A stretch of DNA of 64,000 nucleotides, from NCBI GenBank assembly GCA_947165435.1, contig CAMVAI010000003.1:1-64000 (forward strand), read 5' to 3'. Shown here one piece after another: positions 1 to 9,319 of the stretch. Origin of the DNA: an uncultured Prevotella sp. Lineage in GTDB: Bacteria; Bacteroidota; Bacteroidia; Bacteroidales; Bacteroidaceae. The first letter of the stretch is position 1, and each line of letters opens with the position of its first letter. The position numbers and the translations under genes were made by a program. The notes beneath the pieces are model-generated. The model was not told where the DNA came from. It searched no databases and saw nothing but the letters and a program-made list of their open reading frames with translations.

Positions 1-1605
1 CTTCATCTGCTCAGCCTGCTGACCTACCATCTGGTCCTTCTGCTGCTGCATCGAGAACCATGTGTACAACAGCTGTGCGCCGCAGAACAGGATACACGTC
101 AGGCTGAGGTGGTCGCCGATGCCCCAGATGTTCTTGCCCCATTCTATGATGGGGTCGTATGTCGACAGGTCGCTCATCCAGAGGAACGACTGTCCGCGCA
201 GCTGGATGGCGTTAGGCACGAAGAAGAACATGGCCAGCCAGATAGGCATCTGTATGAGCATGGGCAGACAGCCGCTCAGGGGCGACACACCGTACTTCGA
301 GTAGAGCTGCATCATCTCCTGCTGCTTCTTCATCTGGTCTTCAGGGTTGTTCAGATGCTTGGTGGCCTCTTCAAACTTTGGCTTCAGCACGCGCATCTTG
401 GCACTGGACATGTAGCTCTTCTTCACCATCGGGAAGGTGATGGCCTTTAATAACAAGGTGATGAGGATGAGCACAATGCCCATGTTGAAACCGAAGCCCG
501 TCAGCCAGTCGAACACGTAGAGCGTGAACCAACGGTTAATCCAGCGCAGCAGCCACCAGCCGAGGTTGACCAGCTGCTCCAGGTCGAGGTCCTTGCCGAA
601 GGCCGACTGCTGCTCTACGTCCTGGATCAGGCGGAAGTCGTTGGGGCCGATATACATCTCAAAGTCGGACGATTTCTGTCCGGTGGGGTCGAAGGCCGTC
701 TTGAGCTTGGCATCGAACTGCTTCAGATAGCCCGAGCCCTTCTCGTCCTGAACGGTAGATAGCGAGGCGTTCTGTGCGAAGTCGTCTTTCGAGATGAGGG
801 CCACCGAGAAGAACTGGTTGCGGAAGGCCACCCAGTCGAGTCGCTCTTCCACCTGTTTCGTTTCGTCGCTCGTCTCGGGCAGATTGTCGGTGCTGCCCTT
901 GGTGTCTTTATAGAACAGTCCTGTGTAGCGGGTCTCAAAAGAAAAACCCTTCTCCTGCTGGCGGCAGTGGTCGCTCCATTCTATCTCCATCTCCTTGTAC
1001 GACGGGGCGAAGAATCCGGCCAGGCCCTTGGTCTGTACCGACAGCGAGAGCATGTAGTCGCGCCCTAAATGGTAGCGCAGGCTCAGCAGTCCGCCGTTGC
1101 CGGCTTTGGCCGTCATGGTGACGGTAGTGTCGGTAACCTCCGACGGCGTGAAGTAGAGATCCTGTGTGACAATGTTCTCCTGCTTGCCGGCCAGCATGAA
1201 GTTCATGCGCTGGTCGTTGCCGTCGAAGAGCGTCACGTTGTCGGTGCCGTCGATACTCTTGAAGCCTTTGATGACGGCTTTCTCGACGGTGCCGCCCTTG
1301 GTGTTGAGCGTCAGCTCCAGCTTGCCGTTCTTCAGCGTCACCTTCTGCGACTGGCCGTGCAGGGCAGCGTAGAAGAGGGCGGTGGTGTCGGTGGCAGCAC
1401 TGTCCGTAGCACTACTGTCGGCAGCAGCGGCGGCCTTTTTGGCAGCCAGCTGTTGGGCTTTCTCGGCGTTATCCTTCATGGCGGCAGCGATGCTGTCTTG
1501 TTGGCGTGCGGCTTCTATCTCTTCGGCCGACGGCTGGTTCCACCAACTGAAACCTATCAGCACCAGGGCAATGAGTACAAAGCCGGTAATTGTGTCTTTA
1601 TTCAT
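1..1605 (-). CDS. yidC: Membrane protein insertase YidC (C-terminus cut by window edge)
   Basis: Reverse translation from ATG at 1605: MNKDTITGFVLIALVLIGFSWWNQPSAEE...; later MKAITFPMVKKSYMSSAKMRVLKPKFEE, PMLIQMPIWLAMFFFVPNAIQLRGQSFLW typical of YidC/Oxa1. Missing from the ORF track because it is open at the edge. Confidence 0.95.
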   Translation of the reverse strand, partial: MNKDTITGFVLIALVLIGFSWWNQPSAEEIEAARQQDSIAAAMKDNAEKAQQLAAKKAAAAADSSATDSAATDTTALFYAALHGQSQKVTLKNGKLELTLNTKGGTVEKAVIKGFKSIDGTDNVTLFDGNDQRMNFMLAGKQENIVTQDLYFTPSEVTDTTVTMTAKAGNGGLLSLRYHLGRDYMLSLSVQTKGLAGFFAPSYKEMEIEWSDHCRQQEKGFSFETRYTGLFYKDTKGSTDNLPETSDETKQVEERLDWVAFRNQFFSVALISKDDFAQNASLSTVQDEKGSGYLKQFDAKLKTAFDPTGQKSSDFEMYIGPNDFRLIQDVEQQSAFGKDLDLEQLVNLGWWLLRWINRWFTLYVFDWLTGFGFNMGIVLILITLLLKAITFPMVKKSYMSSAKMRVLKPKFEEATKHLNNPEDQMKKQQEMMQLYSKYGVSPLSGCLPMLIQMPIWLAMFFFVPNAIQLRGQSFLWMSDLSTYDPIIEWGKNIWGIGDHLSLTCILFCGAQLLYTWFSMQQQKDQMVGQQAEQMK

Positions 1606-1690
1606 TCTATTTTCTGCTTTATATTTAATAACAAGGTGCAAAGGTAAATAAAAAATATGAATTCTGCGTTAAGAATTAAGAATTATTTAG

Positions 1691-1698
1691 TACCTTTG
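1691..1698 (+). promoter_or_regulatory. Bacteroidetes -7 element TACCTTTG
   Basis: TAnnTTTG consensus 10 bp upstream of ATG 1708. Confidence 0.5.
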
Positions 1699-1707
1699 CA
1701 GGCAATT

Positions 1708-3000
1708 ATGAAGTACATGTACATTTTTATACTCGCTTTGGCCCTGTTGTCGACTACCACGTCGTCTGCCCAACGTAAAACGAAGAAGGCCGTCGAGCCG
1801 GACACGGCTCTGGTGGTGAAGAACTATATCGACTCGCTGAACGTGCTGCGCCATCGGCTCGACTCGTTGCAGCAGGTTAACACAGCCTTGAGGAATGAGG
1901 TGACCGACGGACGCTATTTCCGCCTGTTCGTACCCACCACGTTCTATCATTCCGGGGCCAGACGCCAGCTGTCACTGTCGCCGGTGGAGGGTGACGAGGT
2001 GACGGCGGCTGTCGATGAGGCCCTGATGGGGCTATACCTGCGCCGCCCCGACTTGGTGCAGAACGACGAGACGCATCTGAAGAAGGTGGGCACGGTGCGC
2101 GAAGACGTGAACCGCGAGATGACCCAGCAGGTAGAACTGGTTGACATCGTGGCACCGGCCCCGGTGGAAGAGGCTGCGGTGCCTGTGGCCATCGTGGTGA
2201 AAAAGCCCAACTTCTGGAAGTTCAAGGGCGACGGCTACCTGCAGTTCCTGCAGAACTACGTGTCGGACAACTGGTACAAGGGTGGCGAGAACAGCTACTC
2301 GGCTGTGGCTGCTGCCAATCTGGAGCTGACCTATAACGACAAAGACCGCATCATCTTCGACAACAAGCTGGAGATGAAGTTAGGCTTTCTGACTTCACCC
2401 ACGGACACGGTGAATAAGTTCAAGACCAACAACGACCAGTTACGTTTCACCAGCAAACTGGGTCTGCAGGCCCATAAGCAGTGGTACTACACCCTGCAGC
2501 TGCTGGCCTATACGCAGTTCGCCAAAGGCTTGAAGGCTAACGACCGTTTCGTCTATTCCGACTTCTTCTCGCCGTTCGACCTGAACGTCGGCATCGGTAT
2601 GGAGTATAAGGTGAAAGCTTTCGATGGCCGCCTGACGGGTACACTCAACTTCCTGCCCTTCTCGTTCAACCTGCGCTATGTGGGGCGCGAAGCACTCATC
2701 AGCAAGTATGGCATGCGTGGCGACCACCACACCATGGAGGACTTTGGCTCGCAGTTTACGGGCGACCTGAAGTGGCAGATTATCAACCAGTTGTCGTGGA
2801 AGAGCCGCTTCTATCTGAACACCACCTATCATCGCCTGTTGTTAGAATGGGAAAACCAGTTTGAGCTGAAGGTGACGAAGTATATCTCGGCCAACCTCTT
2901 CCTCTATCCGCGATTCGACGACTCTACCGAGTACGACGACAACCTCGGACATCTGCAGTTCATGGAGTGGAGCAGCATCGGACTGAGCTACAGCTTCTGA
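1708..3000 (+). CDS. DUF3078 domain outer-membrane-associated protein
   Basis: Signal peptide MKYMYIFILALALLSTTTSSAQ; NYVSDNWYKGGENSYSAVAAANLELTYNDK motif. Confidence 0.8.
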   Translation: MKYMYIFILALALLSTTTSSAQRKTKKAVEPDTALVVKNYIDSLNVLRHRLDSLQQVNTALRNEVTDGRYFRLFVPTTFYHSGARRQLSLSPVEGDEVTAAVDEALMGLYLRRPDLVQNDETHLKKVGTVREDVNREMTQQVELVDIVAPAPVEEAAVPVAIVVKKPNFWKFKGDGYLQFLQNYVSDNWYKGGENSYSAVAAANLELTYNDKDRIIFDNKLEMKLGFLTSPTDTVNKFKTNNDQLRFTSKLGLQAHKQWYYTLQLLAYTQFAKGLKANDRFVYSDFFSPFDLNVGIGMEYKVKAFDGRLTGTLNFLPFSFNLRYVGREALISKYGMRGDHHTMEDFGSQFTGDLKWQIINQLSWKSRFYLNTTYHRLLLEWENQFELKVTKYISANLFLYPRFDDSTEYDDNLGHLQFMEWSSIGLSYSF

Positions 3001-3082
3001 CACCAATTCCCCCCTCAAAAAAACGACGAAAAGACCGAGCCTGCGTGCCCGGTCTTTTTGCTTTTCCTTTGTTATGTCTTGC

Positions 3083-3472
3083 TTATTTGGCTTCCGTCAT
3101 GTCCCCTTCAATGTAGAGGCGCGTCATTTCCACGGCACCATTGGTACGCACGGTGATAGACTTCTTGAAGTGGCCGGGAAACTTGCCCGCTCCGTTGTAT
3201 GTCACCTTGATTTCGCCCTTTTCGCCGGGCTTGACGGGATTCTTGGTGTATTCGGGCACCGTGCAGCCACACGAGGCGATGGCCTGGTTGATGACCAGCG
3301 GCTGTTCGCCCTCGTTGGTGAACGAAAAGGTACACGTCACCTTCGGGTTGCTCTCAGGGAACGAACCGAAGTTATGCGTGGTCTTCTCAAACTTAATCTG
3401 TGCCGGCTTCTGAGCCATTGTGACAGCCATTCCGCATACCATCAGAACAGCCGTGAATATCAGTTTCTTCAT
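3083..3472 (-). CDS. DUF1573 domain secreted protein
   Basis: MKKLIFTAVLMVCGMAVTMAQ signal; HNFGSFPE...FTNEGEQPLVINQAIASCGCTVPEY. Confidence 0.85.
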   Translation of the reverse strand: MKKLIFTAVLMVCGMAVTMAQKPAQIKFEKTTHNFGSFPESNPKVTCTFSFTNEGEQPLVINQAIASCGCTVPEYTKNPVKPGEKGEIKVTYNGAGKFPGHFKKSITVRTNGAVEMTRLYIEGDMTEAK

Positions 3473-3695
3473 CATTGCTTTCTGCTTCTTTTTTCGAGTT
3501 TTGCGCTGCAAAAGTAACCCATTTTCCGCATACTTGTATCATCATGACGCGGTTTTTTGAATAATTTAACGCAATGAAGGAATTTCGGCAACGCATTAAC
3601 GGGTTTTTAGCACATGTCCGCATATTATCTCTTATATTTTTAGTGGTTAAGCTCAAATAATGTGCGCTTTTCTTGCTCTACAGTCATTTTTTTTG

Positions 3696-3703
3696 TAATT
3701 TTG
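3696..3703 (+). promoter_or_regulatory. -7 element TAATTTTG
   Basis: Upstream of ATG 3724. Confidence 0.45.
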
Positions 3704-3723
3704 CACCCATCAATACCAATGGC

Positions 3724-4821
3724 ATGAGCAACGTAAAGCGCATTGTACTGACAGGCGGGCCCTGTGCAGGCAAAACCACCGCTCTGGTGAAGATTGTAGA
3801 GCATTTTTCCAACTTAGGATTCAAAGTGTTCACCGTACCCGAAGTACCCACCATGTACAGCCAGGGAGGGTGGAGTTATCTGACACCCAACCCGAAGCTC
3901 TACTACGAGGGCGAGTTGGCTATCCTCCAGACCCAGCTGGCACTGGAAGACTCGTTTATGCGGCTGGCCGAGACCTGCCAGAAACCCACCTTCGTGGTGT
4001 GTGACCGTGGCACGATGGACATCTCGGCCTACATCGCCCCTGAGATGTGGCAAGAGCTATGCCAGAAGTGCGGCACCCATAGCAACGCCCTGCGCCAACG
4101 CTACGATGCCGTGCTGCACCTGGTGTCGGCAGCCGACGGTGCCGAGCAATACTATACGCTGGCCACCAATGCCACGCGCTATGAGCAGGCCAACGAAGAG
4201 GGGCTGCAGCTGGCCCGCGACTTAGACAAGCGGGTGAACCGTGCCTGGACGGGCCATCCCCATCTGCGCGTCATCAACAACCACGACGACTTCGAGACGA
4301 AGATGAACCGCGTGCTGAAGGAGATTTCCAACGTGCTGGGTATTCCGCAGCCCATCGAAGAGGAGCGTACCTATATCATAGAGATTACCGGTCAGTTGCC
4401 CGAGTGCATAGAGAGCGAGATTACGCAGACTTACCTGGTGGCCGACCCCGACTGCGAGGTACGTCTGCGCCGCCGCAGCTGGCAGGGCGACGTGGCCAAT
4501 GTGCATAAGACCAAGAAGCGGCTCTCGGCCACCGAAGTGCTCGAAACCGAGCGGCAGGTAAGCAATGCCCTCTACGAATCGTTGCTACAGCAGGCCGACC
4601 CCTATCGCGCCACCATCCGCAAGACGCGCCGCTCGTTCATCTGGCGCGGACAGTATTTCGAGATTGACACCTTCCACGAACCCGTCGATAACCTGGTGGT
4701 GCTGCAGACCAAGGGTGTGGCCCGGCAGGAGAGTGTCAACTTCCCGCCCTTCGTCAAGGTAGTAAAAGACATCACTGCCAACAGCGAATACTTCAATTAT
4801 AATATTGCGCTGAGGCGTTGA
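3724..4821 (+). CDS. AAA family ATPase fused to CYTH-like domain
   Basis: P-loop GGPCAGKTT; C-terminal EITGQLPECIESEITQTYL...CEVRLRRR CYTH-like pattern. Confidence 0.75.
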   Translation: MSNVKRIVLTGGPCAGKTTALVKIVEHFSNLGFKVFTVPEVPTMYSQGGWSYLTPNPKLYYEGELAILQTQLALEDSFMRLAETCQKPTFVVCDRGTMDISAYIAPEMWQELCQKCGTHSNALRQRYDAVLHLVSAADGAEQYYTLATNATRYEQANEEGLQLARDLDKRVNRAWTGHPHLRVINNHDDFETKMNRVLKEISNVLGIPQPIEEERTYIIEITGQLPECIESEITQTYLVADPDCEVRLRRRSWQGDVANVHKTKKRLSATEVLETERQVSNALYESLLQQADPYRATIRKTRRSFIWRGQYFEIDTFHEPVDNLVVLQTKGVARQESVNFPPFVKVVKDITANSEYFNYNIALRR

Positions 4822-4860
4822 TTTTTTTTGATTTTTTTGACATGGGTGAAATATTATTCG

Positions 4861-4868
4861 TAACTTTG
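4861..4868 (+). promoter_or_regulatory. -7 element TAACTTTG
   Basis: Upstream of ATG 4946. Confidence 0.5.
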
Positions 4869-4945
4869 CAGCCGCTACGGCATCGATTGGCTGAATACGT
4901 GTATCGTACATGAACATTATATAATAAGTTATAAAACATTCAAAG

Positions 4946-6022
4946 ATGAAAAGACTATTTCAATGGGTGCTGGCCGTCGCCCTTATCTGCGGCCCTACAT
5001 TGTTTGTGTCGTGTGGAAAGGCCGACAATCCTGTTACCACACCGGTAGAGAAAGAGTATTTCACGCTATGGAACCAGTGTGAGGCACTCACCGCCCTGAA
5101 GGCATACGTAGAGGACGTGACGAACCCCAACTCCCCCAACTACATCATGGAGGAAGACCGTATTGCCACGTTCGACATGGACGGCACCTTCGTCGGCGAG
5201 CTCTATCCTACATACTTCGAGTATCTCCTGCTGGAATACCGCGCCTTGGACGACGAGAGCTATAAGGACAAGGCCCCTGACGACGTCAGGGAGGCAGCTC
5301 AGGACATTCGCGACTTCGTACGCGAGGGCAAGAAACTGCCCGACCATTTCGACATGAAGCACGCACAGGCTGCCGCCAAGGCCTACGCCGGCATGACGCT
5401 CGCCGAGTTCTCTGCCTATGTCAAGGCCTTTGCCGCCCGGCAGGCCAACGGCTTCAGTGGCATGACCTACGGTCAGGCTATCTTCAAGCCCATGCTGCAG
5501 GTGTTCGAGTATCTGCAGGCGAAGGGCTTCACGTTCTATGTCGTGTCCGGCTCAGACCGCTTCATCTGCCGTGCGCTGGTCGAGCCGCTCGGCATCGCCC
5601 CCAACCGCGTGATAGGCATGGACGTGAAGCTGCGCTCCACCAGCCAGGGCACCGAGGCCGGTGTCAACTACACCATGGGTCGTGAAGAAGACCTGGTGCG
5701 CACCGACGAGCTCATCATCAAGAACCTGAAGACCAACAAGGTGCTGCAGATCAGCCAGGAGATTGGCAAGGTGCCCGTGCTCTCGTTCGGCAACAGCGGC
5801 GGCGACTGTGCCATGCACAACTACTGCCTCAGCAACCCGCTCTACAAGTCGGCAGCCTTCATGCTGATAGCCGACGACGAGGAGCGCGACCATGCCAACC
5901 GCGAAAAGGCCCTCAAGCTGGGTGCCCAGTGGGTCGAGGCTGGCTATCATGTCATTTCCATGCACGACGACTTCAAGACCATCTACGGCTTCGGCATAGA
6001 GAAGACCGAGTTCCAGTTCTGA
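4946..6022 (+). CDS. HAD-superfamily phosphatase, predicted lipoprotein
   Basis: Lipobox LFVSCGK; HAD motifs ATFDMDGTF, VVSGSDRF, FGNSGGDCAMH. Confidence 0.8.
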   Translation: MKRLFQWVLAVALICGPTLFVSCGKADNPVTTPVEKEYFTLWNQCEALTALKAYVEDVTNPNSPNYIMEEDRIATFDMDGTFVGELYPTYFEYLLLEYRALDDESYKDKAPDDVREAAQDIRDFVREGKKLPDHFDMKHAQAAAKAYAGMTLAEFSAYVKAFAARQANGFSGMTYGQAIFKPMLQVFEYLQAKGFTFYVVSGSDRFICRALVEPLGIAPNRVIGMDVKLRSTSQGTEAGVNYTMGREEDLVRTDELIIKNLKTNKVLQISQEIGKVPVLSFGNSGGDCAMHNYCLSNPLYKSAAFMLIADDEERDHANREKALKLGAQWVEAGYHVISMHDDFKTIYGFGIEKTEFQF

Positions 6023-6070
6023 CGCTCTGCCTGCTGATATGCACGGCAGGTGATTACTGCTCATTAACAG

Positions 6071-6106
6071 CGAGGTTACGGCACGCATTGACGAGCCGTA
6101 ACCTCG
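6071..6106 (+). terminator. Terminator-like hairpin
   Basis: CGAGGTTACGGC (6071-6082) / GCCGTAACCTCG (6095-6106) perfect stem. Confidence 0.6.
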
Positions 6107-6231
6107 TTGCATATCATTATCTTTTATCCATCTTCCTCCATGTGCTGTAGTTTAGCTTGTCCGTCAAAGATTTTTTGGGGGGAGGCTGTTCTTTTCTGCT
6201 GTTTTTCTCGTCTTTTTCCCTTCCTTTTCTT

Positions 6232-6422
6232 ATTTCATGCTCCGTTCATCGTAAATCGAACGTTCCGTCGAGTCTAATTTCATGCTCCGTTGAGTCTAAT
6301 TTCATGGCACTTTCTGCGTAATTTCATGCTCCATTGACCAGCGATCGAGCATGAAATTACACTCAGTTTGCCATCGTTTTACGCAGAAAGTGCCATAAAC
6401 TCAGTTCTACGGAGCATGAAAT
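6232..6422. repeat. Nested inverted-repeat element built from ATTTCATGCTCCRTT
   Basis: 18-nt perfect IR 6304-6321/6379-6396; inner 13-nt IR 6318-6330/6348-6360; outer ATTTCATGCTCCGT (6232, 6277) versus ACGGAGCATGAAAT (6409-6422). Confidence 0.85.
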
Positions 6423-6447
6423 AAGATGGCGGTCAGCATCTTCTTGT

Positions 6448-6455
6448 TACCTTTG
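6448..6455 (+). promoter_or_regulatory. -7 element TACCTTTG without an intact downstream gene
   Basis: Motif match only. Confidence 0.35.
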
Positions 6456-6843
6456 CAGCATCGCTCAGTTAGCCTGCGAGGCATTCAGCTTGACTGATGC
6501 CGATGGGGCGGCGGGCGGTCTTATATATGAGAAAGACGTTTTCGAACGTCTGTCGTTGTGAACTGTGAATCTCGCAAATTCCTAATCTCACAGCAGGCAG
6601 ATGGCAACGAAGCGTCACGTGGAGCGTATCTATATACCTTAAATTATATATAGTTCGTTCTGGCGTGGGCTAACTGCATTGTCTATCTTGTGTGGTTTGG
6701 GCAATGCGAGAGCCTGTAGAGCCAGGATGGACAGGAGAAACAGACACCTACGCCTTTTTGTATCGTAAGCATTACCTGAAACAACTGTTTGAAATGGCCG
6801 AGTCTGGGGTGTTGACAGGGCAGTAAATGATAGCAAGAAGCAC

Positions 6844-6903
6844 ATGAGGAAACTACTCGCGCTGATGCTGATGTGCATCGCAGCCCTGCACGCCGGGGCT
6901 TAG
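6844..6903 (+). pseudogene. Orphan signal peptide MRKLLALMLMCIAALHAGA*
   Basis: 19-codon ORF that is only a signal peptide. Confidence 0.4.
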
Positions 6904-6943
6904 AACATCAAGGTGACATAAATACTTAAAAAACAAAAAATCA

Positions 6944-7310
6944 ATGGTGAAGAAACTGTTGCTTTATATTCTGCTGATGATCCCTTTCATTCGAGTTGCT
7001 GCTCAGAGTTTAGCCAGACAATTCAAAGAGCAGTTTAGAAGGGAAGTAATTGAAAATGTAGATGCCAAAGATTTGCACCGCCGTCTTCCTGCTTCTCACG
7101 GCCATGCTGCGCAATTTCTTCCGACTGCTATTGAGGAATGAGGTCCTACACGCTTTCGGTATCTGGTACACTACACGCATGAAAGCCTTCACGGCAAAGG
7201 TCGTCACCGTCGTGGCAAGGTGGACGAAGGGAGGCAGACGTGACATCTTGACCCTGTACACGGCCAACAATGCCTATGCGGCACTCTACGCGGATTACGG
7301 TTAGGGCAAG
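6944..7310 (+). pseudogene. Remnant of a small secreted-protein gene(s)
   Basis: MVKKLLLYILLMIPFIRVAAQSLARQFKEQF... then frame changes among short ORFs. Confidence 0.35.
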
Positions 7311-7964
7311 TGTCTTCGAGGAATGCCAAGGCAACGCCCCTCGGCCTTCATGGGGTAAGGGGGGTACCCATACTAACGCGTAAAACGCCTTCCAAGCCAC
7401 GAAAAGCAATTGAAGGAGGAAAAACAGCAAGAAGAGACAACGATGCCGCTATTTGGATTTCACGTTTTTTTTATCTGCGGATTTTAGGAATATGAGAAAG
7501 TTGTGGAAGAAAAGAAAAATCCTGTTGACATTTGGAACACACACATGAATCCCCAGACCTTGGTGAGCAGAGTCAAGTAGCAAACGGCTCACACGTTCAC
7601 TTTATGGCATATTAGAAGGTAGTATGTAAGTACGTTTCTTCAATTATTTCATTTTTTTCTTCTTGATTTTTGCAAAAAGCAGTTAAATATTTGGCTTTAT
7701 TTGAAGATTCTTATAAATCAATAAGGAAGTTTACGAAAAAATGTGTATTTTTGCATCGTGCTCTTTATGGGCATGGCTCTAAACATCACCGAACTTGCAC
7801 CTCGAAGATAAAACGAGCCAAATTGAACCACGAAAGTGGAGCGTATGCGCTTATGCGCAGACGTTTCTATGTCGTGGTTAGGCAGTGCAAGGCCTTGGTG
7901 ATGCGTAGACAATGTCTGCGCATTTCGTGTGTTTAATACTAAGGCTAAAATAAAAAATGAAAAA

Positions 7965-9299
7965 ATGAAACGTATCTTTATTCTTATCTGTTGTGCAGCG
8001 ATGGAACTTTTGGCTCAGGCTCAAGAACTGAAAGTGACAGACTTCTATATGGACCAAAGCGACCTAACTGCTAATCAGCAGGGAACTATGGTCTTGGATC
8101 AGAACGGTGAAAAGTGTGCATTGATTAAGATTATCACTACAGGTACTGACTTCCGATTCGACGTTGGTTCTTTAGGAATAAGAAAGGTTGAGCAGAAAGC
8201 TGGCGAGATTTGGCTTTATGTCCCTTTTGGCATCAAGAAGATAAAAATGAACCACCAGAAATTCGGCTATTGCGAATATCCAACAACAGTTAGCATAGAA
8301 CGTGCTCGCACCTATGTGATGAGACTTCATACAAAAGCTGTTAGTGAAGGAGGCAATGAGAACTTTGGACAAATCACGGTAAATTCCAATCCAGAAGGGG
8401 CAGAAGTCTATCTTGATGGTGTAAATGTGGGTTTCACACCTTATTATTATGAATATGCTATTCCTGGTAAGCATAGGATTTCTGTTCGTAAAGTTGGTTT
8501 CTTTGATTCTGACTCAAATGTGGACATCAGGAAAGGAGAAAACTCTACCATAGACGAGACGCTTGTCAAGTCTTGCGACATACAAAACAAATCAGACCGA
8601 GTAGATATTACGATAAAGGATGTCAAATTCAGCATGATAAGAGTTGACGGTGGAACCTTTATTATGGGTGCGACACAAGAACAAAGAGACACAAAGGTAG
8701 ATGAACAGCCTGCACATGTTGTAACATTATCAGACTATTATATTGGTGAAACGGAAGTAACTAATGCACTATGGGCTGCTGTTATGGGTAATAGTCCTTC
8801 ACACACATCATATAATGCGCCACAGATGCCTGTAAATATGATTTCATGGGATGACTGCATGAAATTTGTCAATCGATTGAGCACTTTGACAGGTTTACAG
8901 TTTTCGTTGCCTACTGAATCTCAATGGGAATATGCAGCACGTGGAGGAAATCGAACCCAAAAAAATTTGTTTGCAGGTAGTAATAATGCAAAAGATGTCG
9001 GTTGGTATAAAAAGAACTCAAGAATGGAGGTAAAAGAAGTTAAACAAAAGAAACCTAACGAGTTGGGACTTTATGATATGAGCGGAAACGTTTTCGAATG
9101 GTGCTATGATTGGTATGGATTATATAAAGACGAAGTTAAGAGTAACCCAACAGGACCAAATACTGGAACGCAGAGAGTTATTAGGAGTGGAAGTTGTGCA
9201 GCTAAGGAAAGAGAACTCCGAGTGAGTTGCCGAGCTGCAAATCCGCCCTCTTCGCAATTTTCTGCTATTGGAATGAGGCTTGCTATGACTGAATATTGA
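7965..9299 (+). CDS. PEGA domain + formylglycine-generating-enzyme-like (SUMF1/FGE) secreted protein
   Basis: Signal MKRIFILICCAAMELLAQAQ; PEGA: GQITVNSNPEGAEVYLDGVNVGFTPYYYEYAIPGKHRISVRKVGF; FGE: FIMGATQEQRDTKVDEQPAHVVTLSDYYIGETEVTNALW...MSGNVFEWCYDWYG. Confidence 0.88.
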   Translation: MKRIFILICCAAMELLAQAQELKVTDFYMDQSDLTANQQGTMVLDQNGEKCALIKIITTGTDFRFDVGSLGIRKVEQKAGEIWLYVPFGIKKIKMNHQKFGYCEYPTTVSIERARTYVMRLHTKAVSEGGNENFGQITVNSNPEGAEVYLDGVNVGFTPYYYEYAIPGKHRISVRKVGFFDSDSNVDIRKGENSTIDETLVKSCDIQNKSDRVDITIKDVKFSMIRVDGGTFIMGATQEQRDTKVDEQPAHVVTLSDYYIGETEVTNALWAAVMGNSPSHTSYNAPQMPVNMISWDDCMKFVNRLSTLTGLQFSLPTESQWEYAARGGNRTQKNLFAGSNNAKDVGWYKKNSRMEVKEVKQKKPNELGLYDMSGNVFEWCYDWYGLYKDEVKSNPTGPNTGTQRVIRSGSCAAKERELRVSCRAANPPSSQFSAIGMRLAMTEY

Positions 9300-9319
9300 T
9301 TATCAAAAACTATTTTATT

